13,270 nucleotides of DNA from Acidianus hospitalis (GCA_046533895.1 JAWDOK010000025.1:1-13270); one strand, 5' to 3'. Shown: positions 1-7,807, counted from the stretch's first letter. Translations and numbers: made by a program. The notes: a model not told the origin generated them from the letters alone.

Positions 1-4
1 TTAA

Positions 5-1201
5 TTAAGCAATAAGGTCATAAGGATTTATCTTGGAGTCATTTAAGAAAACTTCCCCACTTCTATTCGAATATGCTATTATTTTACCTTTCCTGATAAC
101 CATAAACCTTGGTGAAAGAGTAGATAACTGTTCCCTCAAACTTTTTGCGTCTAAGATAACTATATCTTCTGAAGGTTTGAAAGACGTGGACAAAGTCCAC
201 TCAATCTCAGCATTTCTTGTAATTAAGTCAATCCAGACTTCGGCATCTTTTAAGTTAGCCTGCTCCATTAAAACTGCTAGCCATAAAGCTTGAATTATAT
301 CACCGAATCCGAAAGGGAAGAATGGATTCTGAAAGTCGTCATGTCCTAAGGCTACATTAACTCCTTCGCTTAAAAGTTGTTTAATCCTAGTTAATCCCCT
401 TCTCTTTGGATATTTATCGAACCTTCCATTAAGAAATACTGTAGTTAATGGAGAGCTAATTACTGAAGCATTCCTCTTTTTTATTAACCTTATCAGCCTA
501 GAAACGTATTCGTCATTGTCAGAATGAATTGAAGTTAAATGAGATAGCGCTATATGACCATTCCTTAAACCGAGCAGATACTCTGAAAATCTAGTTGGCT
601 CGTCTCCTTGATCTATATGAGAATCTATACTTTTATTCAGCTTAAGGGACAAAGACGAAATTAATTCCAAATGCTTCTTGCCGAGGTCTTCATTATCTTC
701 ACCGTCAGGCTTTCCTCCTATTATGTCAGAAATTTCTACTGCTCTCTTAAACTCATCCTCATTACAATTAAAGATTCCTTGTTCTGGAAACGCCACTACT
801 TGGACATCGACGAAATCCTTCATTTCTTCTTTAACCTCTAGGGAAGCTTTAACTGAATTAATATTCTTTGAACAAGTGTCAGCGTGATTTCTAACGTGAG
901 TTACTCCGTTGAATATCTCCAGAATTAATGCCTTTTTAATTCTATTCTTTAACTCTTCCACGCTAAGTGAATCTCTAATTTTTGCCCACCTTTCAACTGC
1001 TTCATTTAGAGTTCCAGAATCATTTTCTCCTGTTTCTTTCAAACTTAATGCGTTCTCTAAATGAATATGCATATCAAAAAACGATGGAAAGGCAATTCTA
1101 CCTTCTGCATCAATTACTGTATTAGCTCCATCAGTTAAAGTTATATTACTTAACTTTACGCCTAACATATTTACATTTTTTATTATTGTCATTCCTCTCA
1201 T
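5..1201 (-). CDS. Cytosine deaminase (CodA)-like amidohydrolase, copy 1, divergent active site
   Basis: This 398-residue protein belongs to the amidohydrolase superfamily and matches E. coli CodA along its length. Shared blocks are HIHLEN (His45, His47), SGTL..ERWA near residue 62, VVAFPEQGI at 135-143, GRFDKYPKRRG at 259-269 and GHDDFQNP at 286-293. Metal ligands are seen as His45, His47, His195, His221 and Asp288. The family hydrolyses amino groups from rings such as cytosine, isocytosine or creatinine. Oddly, the position of CodA Gln156 is Glu140, and the HxDE motif with catalytic Glu217 reads HIDQ (Gln198) beside a one-residue deletion, so classical cytosine deamination is doubtful. It is the last gene of operon A, 25 bp after the dihydropyrimidinase. 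Met4 (ATG at 1192) is an alternative start and fits the usual family N-terminus better. The family assignment is firm; the substrate is unknown. Confidence 0.9.
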   Translation of the reverse strand: MRGMTIIKNVNMLGVKLSNITLTDGANTVIDAEGRIAFPSFFDMHIHLENALSLKETGENDSGTLNEAVERWAKIRDSLSVEELKNRIKKALILEIFNGVTHVRNHADTCSKNINSVKASLEVKEEMKDFVDVQVVAFPEQGIFNCNEDEFKRAVEISDIIGGKPDGEDNEDLGKKHLELISSLSLKLNKSIDSHIDQGDEPTRFSEYLLGLRNGHIALSHLTSIHSDNDEYVSRLIRLIKKRNASVISSPLTTVFLNGRFDKYPKRRGLTRIKQLLSEGVNVALGHDDFQNPFFPFGFGDIIQALWLAVLMEQANLKDAEVWIDLITRNAEIEWTLSTSFKPSEDIVILDAKSLREQLSTLSPRFMVIRKGKIIAYSNRSGEVFLNDSKINPYDLIA

Positions 1202-1226
1202 CCTGCACTAATTGACGTAACTGCAA

Positions 1227-2543
1227 TCATCTCTTCAGCATCTCGCCTTTAGATTCTTTTACATCTTCATCAAAAGCTAATTCTCCCTTAATGAACGTCT
1301 TTTCAACTTTAGCCTTAAACTTTACACCTTCATAAATTGAATGATCCATTTTACCGTGCCAATCTTTAACTATCCAATCTTCTCTCTTTATTACAGCAAA
1401 ATCTGCATCAGAACCAATACTGAATCCCTTGTTCTTAATTCCGTAAAGTTTTATTTGATCTTCAGAGGTTATCTCAGCTACATGTTCTGGTGAAATATAA
1501 CCATCAAACATTAAGCTCATTATAGTAGGCACTAGGAATTCTGTTGAAGCGACACCGTTAGGTACTTCTATGTAACTTAATGCCTTATCCTTATAAACAG
1601 ACATATAACCGGAATAATCACTGCCCAATGTAAAAATATTTTTCAAATTATCTACTAACTCTTTTCTCATTTCCTTACTCCTTAAAGGAGGGGACATTAT
1701 GAACCTCTTACCGTCTGGTCTATTATAATAACTTTCGTCAAAAACGAGATAATGAGGGCATGTCTCCGCATAAACTTCTGCACCTTTTTTCTTCCATGCC
1801 TCAATTATCTTTAACGAATTAGGAGAAGAAACGTGAACTATATAAGTTTTAGCTTTAGTTAAATAAGCCATCATTGAGACTCTATTTACTGCTTCTTCTT
1901 CCACTTCAGGAGGCCTAGTCAACGCATGATAAATTGCTTCCTCTTTATTACCATATTCTTTCTGTAATTCATCTATAACGTCTCCGTTCTCTGCATGTAC
2001 TGCTATTACACCTCCTAATTCCTTAACTTTCCTCATAGCTCTCATTATATTCTCGTCATCTAGCTGCATACTCCCTTTATAAGCCATGAAAACTTTAACG
2101 CTCTTTATTCCTAGTTTAAATATTTCGTCTAAGTACTTAATATGCTCCCCATCCCTTATAATGAGGTGAAAAGAGTAATCTACCATAGACTGATTAGATG
2201 CTTTCTCTATTTCTTCTTTTACCTTCTTTAATACATCTTCTCCTTTGCCTGGATCTATGAAGTTGATAAATGAGGTTATACCGCCAGCTAATGCAACTTC
2301 GCTTCCAGTCTTATAATCGTCGGCGGTAGGTATAATTTCCTTTGCACCCAAAAATCTGGAATTGAAATGAGTATGCCCATCAACAACGCTCGGCAGAACG
2401 TAATAACCAGATAAATCAATTACTTTCTCTTCTCCTATAGGCGTAATTTCCTTCTTAATTTCCTTAAATTTATCATCCTCTACCTTAAAGTCTGCTTCCA
2501 ATATTCCTTTAGATGTAATAATTCTTGCGTTCTTAAATATCAT
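1227..2543 (-). CDS. Dihydropyrimidinase / D-hydantoinase family cyclic amidohydrolase
   Basis: This 438-residue protein should open a cyclic imide or ureide ring by hydrolysis, for example dihydropyrimidine to N-carbamoyl-beta-amino acid. The binuclear metal site is complete: HTH (His57, His59), the lysine that is carboxylated in this family (Lys150 in SVKVFMAYK, followed by Tyr155), His183 in VHAENGD, His237 in IVHVSS and Asp309 in GSDY. AETCPHYL at 259-266 is also typical, and the length is close to the usual 450-480 residues. Where classical dihydropyrimidinases read SDHCP after the last metal Asp, this one reads SDYSGY, which may affect substrate choice. The start overlaps the stop of the Mo-hydroxylase gene by 4 bp (ATGA), with a weak AGGT ribosome-binding element upstream, so translation is probably coupled. 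Hydantoinase, dihydropyrimidinase and relatives cannot be separated from sequence alone. Confidence 0.9.
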   Translation of the reverse strand: MIFKNARIITSKGILEADFKVEDDKFKEIKKEITPIGEEKVIDLSGYYVLPSVVDGHTHFNSRFLGAKEIIPTADDYKTGSEVALAGGITSFINFIDPGKGEDVLKKVKEEIEKASNQSMVDYSFHLIIRDGEHIKYLDEIFKLGIKSVKVFMAYKGSMQLDDENIMRAMRKVKELGGVIAVHAENGDVIDELQKEYGNKEEAIYHALTRPPEVEEEAVNRVSMMAYLTKAKTYIVHVSSPNSLKIIEAWKKKGAEVYAETCPHYLVFDESYYNRPDGKRFIMSPPLRSKEMRKELVDNLKNIFTLGSDYSGYMSVYKDKALSYIEVPNGVASTEFLVPTIMSLMFDGYISPEHVAEITSEDQIKLYGIKNKGFSIGSDADFAVIKREDWIVKDWHGKMDHSIYEGVKFKAKVEKTFIKGELAFDEDVKESKGEMLKR

Positions 2544-4489
2544 TTCGATAACCTACATGGAACTTTATTGCACTCTAAACCTAAATCATTTATTGCATTT
2601 ATGAAAGCTGCATAACCTCCAGAAATACTGTTTTCTCCTACTCCTCTTACTCCAGATGGAGTATTGGAAGGCGTATGCAATAACTCTATCTCAAATTTAG
2701 GAGCCTCTACCATGGTTGCTATTGAGTATTCAACCTCATCTTCGGTGTTTTCTAAGAAAGATCCGCTTATCGCTTGTAATGCTCCGCCCATAAGTTGACC
2801 CTTAACTACTTCATCGTCGCCAGTAATGCCTACGTCCGCAATTATGTAATTATATAAGGGCTTAACGTTACCTAACTCATCCTTATTAACAACTACAATT
2901 TGACCACTAACTGTACCAACAAATTCTGGGGTCTCATAACATTCTTCTACAGTCAATTCCTTTAATTTCCACGGCTCTTGTCTCATTATCCTCGCAATCT
3001 TTTCCCAATCGAGGTTATCGTCTATCTTCTTCGCAATTTCCTTTAATTTTCTAACTGCTAATATTGCCGCATTTCCAGCGGTTAGCATAGACCTGCTTGC
3101 CCAAACTCCATAACCGTTAATGTTAGTTTTACCTAATTCTACTTTAACTTTATCATAACCCAACTCTTTAGACACTATTTTCCTTATGGAATCATCCATT
3201 CTTTGGCCTTGATTGGTCAGAGTAGTTTCTATAATTATCCAGCCATCCAGATCAAGTCTTGCTCTAACGCATTCGTAACCCGGAATTAAAGACTTTTCAT
3301 GCTTTACCATAATTTCGGAATTTGGAGCTGCATATTGCACGTAAAGGCTTATGCCTATTCCTTTACCATAAATTCTCCTTAATTCCTCGTATTTTTTACT
3401 TAGTTTATCTATTACAGCATTTACGTCACCAACGTCGCCTTCTAATTTTCTCTTCACGTTTATCTTCCTAACTTCTATCGGAGAAATTTTAGTCCTCTTA
3501 GATATTTCATCCATTATCCTTTCCATTACTAATATTGCCTCTGGCCTTCCAAATCCCCTATAAGCTCCTTGGGGAGGTTTGTTACTAACCTTAACTATAG
3601 CATCATAATATAATTCGAAATCGTAAAGACTTTTCATTGTTCCAAGGGTTACAAAAAGAGGGGAGATTCCAGTAAACGGTAATAAATAAGCTCCTGCGTC
3701 ATAAGTAATTTTATCTACAACGTAATCTAGTTTGCCAGAATTTCTATAGCCTACTCTTAATTCATGAGTTTGATCTCTAGCTTGAGAAGTCATAACGTTT
3801 TCTGTTCTTGTCTCAACCCATTTTAAATTCTTATTGAGCTTATAAGCTAACGCTATTACAGAAAGCTCCTCGTAATTAACGTCTTGTTTTAATCCAAATC
3901 CTCCTCCCACATTAGGTACTATTATTGATATTCTATTTTGAGGAATTTCAAGCATTTCTGATACTAGCATCTTTACTACTGTAGGAATTTGTGTGGATAA
4001 ATGAATAATTAATTGATCTCCTTGAATTTTTACAGCAACAATTCTTGGTTCCATGCTATAGGGTGAATTCCTATTAAAATCGACCCTTAAGTTAAACTCG
4101 TTTTCAGAACTTACTTCACCCTTACCGTTGCCGTCTTTAAAAATTATATTATCTGGGACTTCCTCGTATACTGGCCCCTCGTAAGGCTCGTAGTTTACTT
4201 CTACTTCCTCAATTTTATCAAAAGCGTCATATCTATCCTTACCTATTACAATTCCGATTGGCTGGAATTTATAAACAGCTTTGTATTTAGGTAATAATGG
4301 CACGTCAGGAATCCTTAATGAGCTCTTATCGTATACTGTAGGTATTTTAAACTCTTTGAGATCTTCGTAGGTATAGGCCCTACCGGCTATTGAGAACTTA
4401 GCGTGCTTTAATTGAGATCTTATGAATGCTACATATTCATAATTTCCATCTATAGTTATATCATCTACATAATTTATTGTCCAACCCAT
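2540..4489 (-). CDS. Xanthine dehydrogenase-type molybdopterin-binding subunit, compact form
   Basis: This 649-residue protein is the large molybdenum-cofactor subunit of a xanthine oxidase-family hydroxylase, which inserts water-derived oxygen into a heterocycle or aldehyde. The order of elements is normal: a small alpha/beta domain at about 1-110 (FQPIGIVIG, EEVEVNYEPYEG), GGGFGLK at 195-201, AYRGFGRPEA at 309-318, a NQGQR loop at 426-430 and GVRGVGEN with catalytic-type Glu619. RGFG, rather than the CoxL active-site loop with Cys, places it with xanthine dehydrogenases and not CO dehydrogenase. It is about 100 residues shorter than the usual 750-780. Gln202 sits where bovine xanthine oxidase has Glu802, and the GQG cofactor motif reads GQR. 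No FeS or FAD subunit lies in the window. It is the first gene of operon A; an in-frame stop just upstream fixes this ATG as the first possible start. Confidence 0.88.
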   Translation of the reverse strand: MGWTINYVDDITIDGNYEYVAFIRSQLKHAKFSIAGRAYTYEDLKEFKIPTVYDKSSLRIPDVPLLPKYKAVYKFQPIGIVIGKDRYDAFDKIEEVEVNYEPYEGPVYEEVPDNIIFKDGNGKGEVSSENEFNLRVDFNRNSPYSMEPRIVAVKIQGDQLIIHLSTQIPTVVKMLVSEMLEIPQNRISIIVPNVGGGFGLKQDVNYEELSVIALAYKLNKNLKWVETRTENVMTSQARDQTHELRVGYRNSGKLDYVVDKITYDAGAYLLPFTGISPLFVTLGTMKSLYDFELYYDAIVKVSNKPPQGAYRGFGRPEAILVMERIMDEISKRTKISPIEVRKINVKRKLEGDVGDVNAVIDKLSKKYEELRRIYGKGIGISLYVQYAAPNSEIMVKHEKSLIPGYECVRARLDLDGWIIIETTLTNQGQRMDDSIRKIVSKELGYDKVKVELGKTNINGYGVWASRSMLTAGNAAILAVRKLKEIAKKIDDNLDWEKIARIMRQEPWKLKELTVEECYETPEFVGTVSGQIVVVNKDELGNVKPLYNYIIADVGITGDDEVVKGQLMGGALQAISGSFLENTEDEVEYSIATMVEAPKFEIELLHTPSNTPSGVRGVGENSISGGYAAFINAINDLGLECNKVPCRLSK

Positions 4490-4517
4490 CTTAGAATCAT
4501 TTTATTTTAAATAATCA

Positions 4518-4525
4518 TATATATA
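4518..4525 (-). promoter_or_regulatory. Probable promoter of operon A
   Basis: Read on the minus strand, a TATATATA element follows a purine-rich BRE-like AAGTAAAG. Its centre is about 32 bp before the operon A start codon, predicting a leader of roughly 6-7 nt. A second AT-rich run nearer the gene (TTATTTAAAA, 4505-4514) is an alternative but would place transcription start inside the coding region. The assignment is tentative because the whole region is AT-rich. Confidence 0.45.
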
Positions 4526-4585
4526 CTTTACTTGTAATATATTTGCATAAATAAGTAAGAGTCTATATAATTTGGTTACTCTATT

Positions 4586-4603
4586 TTTACATAATTAAGT
4601 AAA
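4586..4603. promoter_or_regulatory. Operator-like 18-bp near-palindrome in the operon A/amidase divergent region
   Basis: The 18 bp read TTTAC-A-TAATTA-A-GTAAA and are symmetric except for one mismatched pair. The site ends 8 bp before the TATA-like box of the plus-strand amidase gene. TTAC or its complement GTAA recurs at 4528, 4534, 4555, 4576, 4587 and 4599 within the same intergenic region. This is compatible with a dimeric transcription factor controlling both divergent promoters. No regulator gene is present in the window. Confidence 0.35.
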
Positions 4604-4610
4604 TAGAAAT

Positions 4611-4622
4611 CTTTATTTTAAA
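4611..4622 (+). promoter_or_regulatory. Probable leaderless promoter of the N-carbamoyl amidase gene
   Basis: CTTTATTTTAAA lies with its centre about 25 bp before the ATG at 4641, the spacing expected when transcription begins at the start codon. The preceding AAATAGAAAT is BRE-like. No Shine-Dalgarno sequence is seen before the ATG, only a pyrimidine run, in keeping with a leaderless message. Confidence 0.6.
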
Positions 4623-4640
4623 CGCAAGTTCTTTTTTCTT

Positions 4641-5444
4641 ATGCGTATAGCTGTTATTCAAACATATATGACCTGGGATAAGAAAGATAATGTAGAAAGA
4701 CAAGTAGAAATGGTAAATAAGGCTGCGGATAACGGTGCAAAAATAATTTCCTTAGATGAACTATCAAACACAGTATATTTTCCATTTGAACAAAATCCTA
4801 AATATTTTGAATTTGCAGAAGATGAGAAAGGTTATACTATACAAAGATTTAGAGAAGTAGCAAAAGAGAGAAAAGTAAACATAATTGTTCCTATATTTGA
4901 AAGAGACTCAAGTAATCTTAACTTTTATAATACGGCATTCATAATAAACGCTCAAGGAGAAATTATAGGCAAATACAGAAAAACGCACTTACCACAAGAG
5001 GATAAATTTAACGAATATTACTTCTTTAAAGTAGGAGACTTAGGTTTTCCAGTATTTAATTTAAGTGGAGCGAATGTAGGAGTAATAATATGTCACGATA
5101 GACACTTTCCAGAGGCAGTAAGGGCAGAGGTAGTTAAAGGAGCATGGATTGTATTTGTTCCTTCCGTTGCGGCATTTAAAGAAATCTGGGAATTAGAGTT
5201 AAAAGCACATGCAGTATTCAATACTTCTTACGTTGTAGGAATAAATAGGATAGGCAAGGAATATCCTGAGCAAAGCGATGAATACTTTGGGGAATCCATG
5301 ATCGTTTCTCCAATGGGCGAGATAATAAGTAAAGCAGGAAATAAAGAAGAGATAATTTACGCAGATGTTAACGAAGAAGAAGTAGTAAAGGCTAGGATAA
5401 AGAGGCCATTCTTGAAAAAGAGATTAAATAGCTATGGACTCTGA
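4641..5444 (+). CDS. Nitrilase-superfamily N-carbamoyl amidohydrolase (beta-ureidopropionase-like)
   Basis: This 267-residue carbon-nitrogen hydrolase carries the full Glu-Lys-Cys triad: Glu40 in SLDEL, Lys114 in KYRKTHLP and Cys151 in GVIICHDRHFPE. The HDRHFPEAVRAEVVKGA stretch and the YFFKVGDLGFPVF segment resemble beta-ureidopropionases, N-carbamoylputrescine amidases and N-carbamoyl amino acid hydrolases more than aliphatic amidases or nitrilases. It would release ammonia and CO2 from an N-carbamoyl product, which is the step after a dihydropyrimidinase or hydantoinase, and two such enzymes lie in the flanking operons. It is cytosolic, with no signal peptide. It is the only plus-strand gene inside the minus-strand cluster, divergent from operon A. 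Its 3' end overlaps the end of operon B by 21 bp. The exact substrate is inferred from context. Confidence 0.88.
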   Translation: MRIAVIQTYMTWDKKDNVERQVEMVNKAADNGAKIISLDELSNTVYFPFEQNPKYFEFAEDEKGYTIQRFREVAKERKVNIIVPIFERDSSNLNFYNTAFIINAQGEIIGKYRKTHLPQEDKFNEYYFFKVGDLGFPVFNLSGANVGVIICHDRHFPEAVRAEVVKGAWIVFVPSVAAFKEIWELELKAHAVFNTSYVVGINRIGKEYPEQSDEYFGESMIVSPMGEIISKAGNKEEIIYADVNEEEVVKARIKRPFLKKRLNSYGL

Positions 5445-6641
5445 AGAGTAATTCTCATAAACTATTTTACCGTTACTAATAACCATTCTTCTTGGTTTAA
5501 TTTCAACTAAAATATCTTTCAAATTATTTCCTTCAAATACTACTATGTTGGCCTTCATGCCTTCTTTTAATCCGTACCCGTTTATGTTTAGTGCCTTAGC
5601 ACCATTATAAGTCATAAGTTTAAAAAGATCTTCAAAGAATTGTGAAAAGTACATATAATCTCCTATCATTAGAGCAAATGATGCCTTTAATAAATCTCCA
5701 TCTCCGATGGGATTTAACTGGTTTTGAATATCGTCATGACCCAAGGCTACGTTAACTCCATTGTAAATCATTTCCCTCACTCTAGGGATTCCTCTCCTTT
5801 TTGGATAATCTTCAAATGCACCAGAGCCTTCAAGTTCAGTTATTGGGGAAACAATTACGCTAATTCCTGCTTCTTTTAACCACTTCATTAACCTTAAGGC
5901 ATAATCCGAGTGGTATGAATGCATTGCGAGAAGGTGACTAAGGGAAACTTTATTGAAATACCTCCTTCTCAATGCCTCTGAGACTATTATCTCGCTAAAT
6001 CTGGAGCTAGGATCATCGGAATAATCTGCGTGAAAATCCATTAATATTCCTTTTTGTGTAGCAATGTCAAATATCTTTTTTATCATTCTTATTCCGTCTT
6101 CTACTGATGGCTGTAAATGCGGTTGCCCGCCTATACCGTCAATTCCGAAATCTATAGCCTTCCAAATTCGCTCTTCAATTTCATCATTAAAGTAATCATA
6201 ACTTTGAATAAAACCTATAACTTGAATAAATATTTTATCCTTGAATTCTTCTTTAACTTTCATTATGCTGTTAAGCCTTTCTCTCCATTTTTTACCATCA
6301 ATCATTACGTGAGTTCTAACGTAAAGTGAACCAGCTTTTATATAATATATTACGGATTTTTTCATTAGGGAATAAATTTCATTCTCAGTTAAATTTTCTT
6401 TACATTCCATTAGTACTTTTAATGCCTCCTCAAATTTAGGAGTAGAAGCCTCTTTACATAAGTCTAAGAGGAAATTGCTATCAATGTGAGCATGAGAGTC
6501 TACAAGCGCTGGAGATACTATTCTTCCTCCTAGGTCTGTTCCTTCACCTTCAATATTTTCTGCGATTTTTACAATTCTATCTCCATTTATTTCTATATCA
6601 ATTTTCTTACCTTCTAGAGTTCTCAAATTTTTTAATATCAT
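5424..6641 (-). CDS. Cytosine deaminase (CodA)-like amidohydrolase, copy 2, divergent active site
   Basis: This 405-residue metal-dependent amidohydrolase is a distant paralogue of the product encoded at 5-1201. Conserved elements are HAHID (His50, His52), YVRTHV at 107-112, GFIQSY with Gln146 (the CodA Gln156 position), GGQPHLQP at 171-178, His204, SHLLAMHSY with His236, YPKRRGIPRVREM and GHDDIQNQ with Asp303. In the HxDE block, which aligns without gaps to E. coli CodA, the catalytic Glu is replaced by Tyr207 (HADYSDDPSSRF). FIQS resembles the AtzC (N-isopropylammelide amidohydrolase) form of this block. The protein is therefore likely to hydrolyse something other than cytosine. It is the last gene of operon B, overlapping the FAD protein gene by 4 bp, with a GGTG ribosome-binding element 5 nt before its ATG. 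Family is certain; reaction is not. Confidence 0.88.
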   Translation of the reverse strand: MILKNLRTLEGKKIDIEINGDRIVKIAENIEGEGTDLGGRIVSPALVDSHAHIDSNFLLDLCKEASTPKFEEALKVLMECKENLTENEIYSLMKKSVIYYIKAGSLYVRTHVMIDGKKWRERLNSIMKVKEEFKDKIFIQVIGFIQSYDYFNDEIEERIWKAIDFGIDGIGGQPHLQPSVEDGIRMIKKIFDIATQKGILMDFHADYSDDPSSRFSEIIVSEALRRRYFNKVSLSHLLAMHSYHSDYALRLMKWLKEAGISVIVSPITELEGSGAFEDYPKRRGIPRVREMIYNGVNVALGHDDIQNQLNPIGDGDLLKASFALMIGDYMYFSQFFEDLFKLMTYNGAKALNINGYGLKEGMKANIVVFEGNNLKDILVEIKPRRMVISNGKIVYENYSSESIAI

Positions 6642-7774
6642 TGAAACACCAACTTTCCAGGGTTAAGCAGATCATCTTCATCAACTTTTCTCTTAAAATC
6701 GATCATCTTCTTTAGTCTATCCGCCTCAACTCTATCGTTAACTTTGTAAGAGTGAAGATTAAAGCTATAACCTTCAATCTCTGGTAACTTATCATAGCCT
6801 AGAAAGTAAGTGTGGGAGAACAACTTATTTCTAGATTTAGATAACTCACATGATATCATAGCTTTTATTCCTTCAATATAATTTAATTTTTCTAGGGGAA
6901 TATCTAATGAATTGTAATTAACTTTTGTTTTATTTACAGCTGTAAAATATGTTCCTGCAAAGGTGGTTATTAAGTCTTTTAATGAAGCTTCTTCTCCCTC
7001 GCCGTAAATTCCTGCTATAACGTTCCATTTATCCCATTTCCTATTAGGCTCAATCAACTCAGCCATTTGCCTATTTCTTATGCTAATGAATTCTGCGTCA
7101 TCCAGAATTTTTAATGAAAAATCTATCGCGTTAACTAGTGAAGTAAAGGGTCTTCTTATTACCTTAACCTTTCCTTGTCTTTTTATAGTTCTCATTTTTA
7201 TCTTGCTTATAATCCCGGTAGTTCCAGCAGATTGTACCACTGAATACACATCATCACCACTAAGTGAGAAGAAACCTTTAGGAGTGTAAACTTCCACTTC
7301 CTTAACGTTATCCCAAACTGCTCCGTTTCTTAAAGAACCAAAACCCAGTGAACCCCCGGCTACATAACCTCCTATCGTAGCCATATAAAAGCTAGTCGGA
7401 ATAGTAGGTAAGTCTTCTATACCTATTTCATTAAACTCACTCCCTGGCCTAGTTATTAGGTAATTGCTCCTTCTTTCAAATCCCTTAAAGCTTGTTATAT
7501 CAACTATAATAGTACCTTCTTTTATAGGTATAGTTTCACCCAGCGTGTTACTTCCAGATCCTCTTACAATTATTGGAAAATGGTATTCATTAATAAGTTC
7601 CATTAAAGCTCTTATTTTTTCCTCATGCTTTATCTTAATAACAGCTTTAGGTATCTTTCTTATTGAAGATAATAATGGAGATAAATAACCGTAATCTATT
7701 GAATATTTCTCTAAAGTCTCTTTATCGGAATATACTTCAAAGTATTGAGATAAAATTTTCTCTACTTCTATCAT
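6638..7774 (-). CDS. VAO/PCMH-type FAD-binding oxidoreductase (GlcD-like, short)
   Basis: This 378-residue flavoprotein has the N-terminal FAD-binding fold of the vanillyl-alcohol oxidase superfamily. A pyrophosphate loop (VRGSGSNTL, 70-78) precedes VDIT at 91, the glycine-rich IGGYVAGGSLGFGSLRNG at 134-151 and GTTGIISKIKM at 184-194. It ends with the family's DDLLNPGKLVF. It is about 80-120 residues shorter than glycolate oxidase GlcD, mainly in the substrate domain. It is not the CoxM/XdhB-type FAD subunit, so it should not be the missing partner of the Mo hydroxylase. It probably oxidises a hydroxyl, amine or ring intermediate made by the Rieske or hydrolase steps. It lies 33 bp downstream of the second cyclic amidohydrolase, with its own promoter-like box, and overlaps the next gene by 4 bp. 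Substrate and electron acceptor are unknown. Confidence 0.85.
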   Translation of the reverse strand: MIEVEKILSQYFEVYSDKETLEKYSIDYGYLSPLLSSIRKIPKAVIKIKHEEKIRALMELINEYHFPIIVRGSGSNTLGETIPIKEGTIIVDITSFKGFERRSNYLITRPGSEFNEIGIEDLPTIPTSFYMATIGGYVAGGSLGFGSLRNGAVWDNVKEVEVYTPKGFFSLSGDDVYSVVQSAGTTGIISKIKMRTIKRQGKVKVIRRPFTSLVNAIDFSLKILDDAEFISIRNRQMAELIEPNRKWDKWNVIAGIYGEGEEASLKDLITTFAGTYFTAVNKTKVNYNSLDIPLEKLNYIEGIKAMISCELSKSRNKLFSHTYFLGYDKLPEIEGYSFNLHSYKVNDRVEADRLKKMIDFKRKVDEDDLLNPGKLVFQ

Positions 7775-7797
7775 ACATAAATTTATTATTGCAACTT

Positions 7798-7805
7798 TTT
7801 ATAAA
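7798..7805 (-). promoter_or_regulatory. Leaderless promoter inside operon B, before the FAD oxidoreductase gene
   Basis: On the minus strand AAGTAAAG (BRE-like) is followed by TTTATAAA. The box centre lies about 27 bp before the ATG at 7774, so transcription is predicted to begin at or within a base or two of the start codon. This would allow the FAD protein and CodA-like gene to be expressed apart from the Rieske and cyclic amidohydrolase genes. The box overlaps nothing coding; it sits just past the stop at 7808. Confidence 0.65.
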
Positions 7806-7807
7806 CT

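Noticed and set aside
33..887. Plus-strand open frames opposite the first CodA-like gene
   Set aside because: They lie fully antisense to a well-supported gene, encode low-complexity products with no recognisable domain and have no promoter spacing.
2540..4489. Carbon monoxide dehydrogenase large subunit (CoxL)
   Set aside because: The active-site loop reads AYRGFGRPEA, as in xanthine dehydrogenases, and lacks the Cys-containing CoxL loop; no coxM/coxS genes are adjacent.
6638..7774. FAD subunit of the Mo hydroxylase
   Set aside because: The FAD loop and C-terminal LNPGK are those of VAO/GlcD flavoproteins, not of CoxM/XdhB-type subunits.
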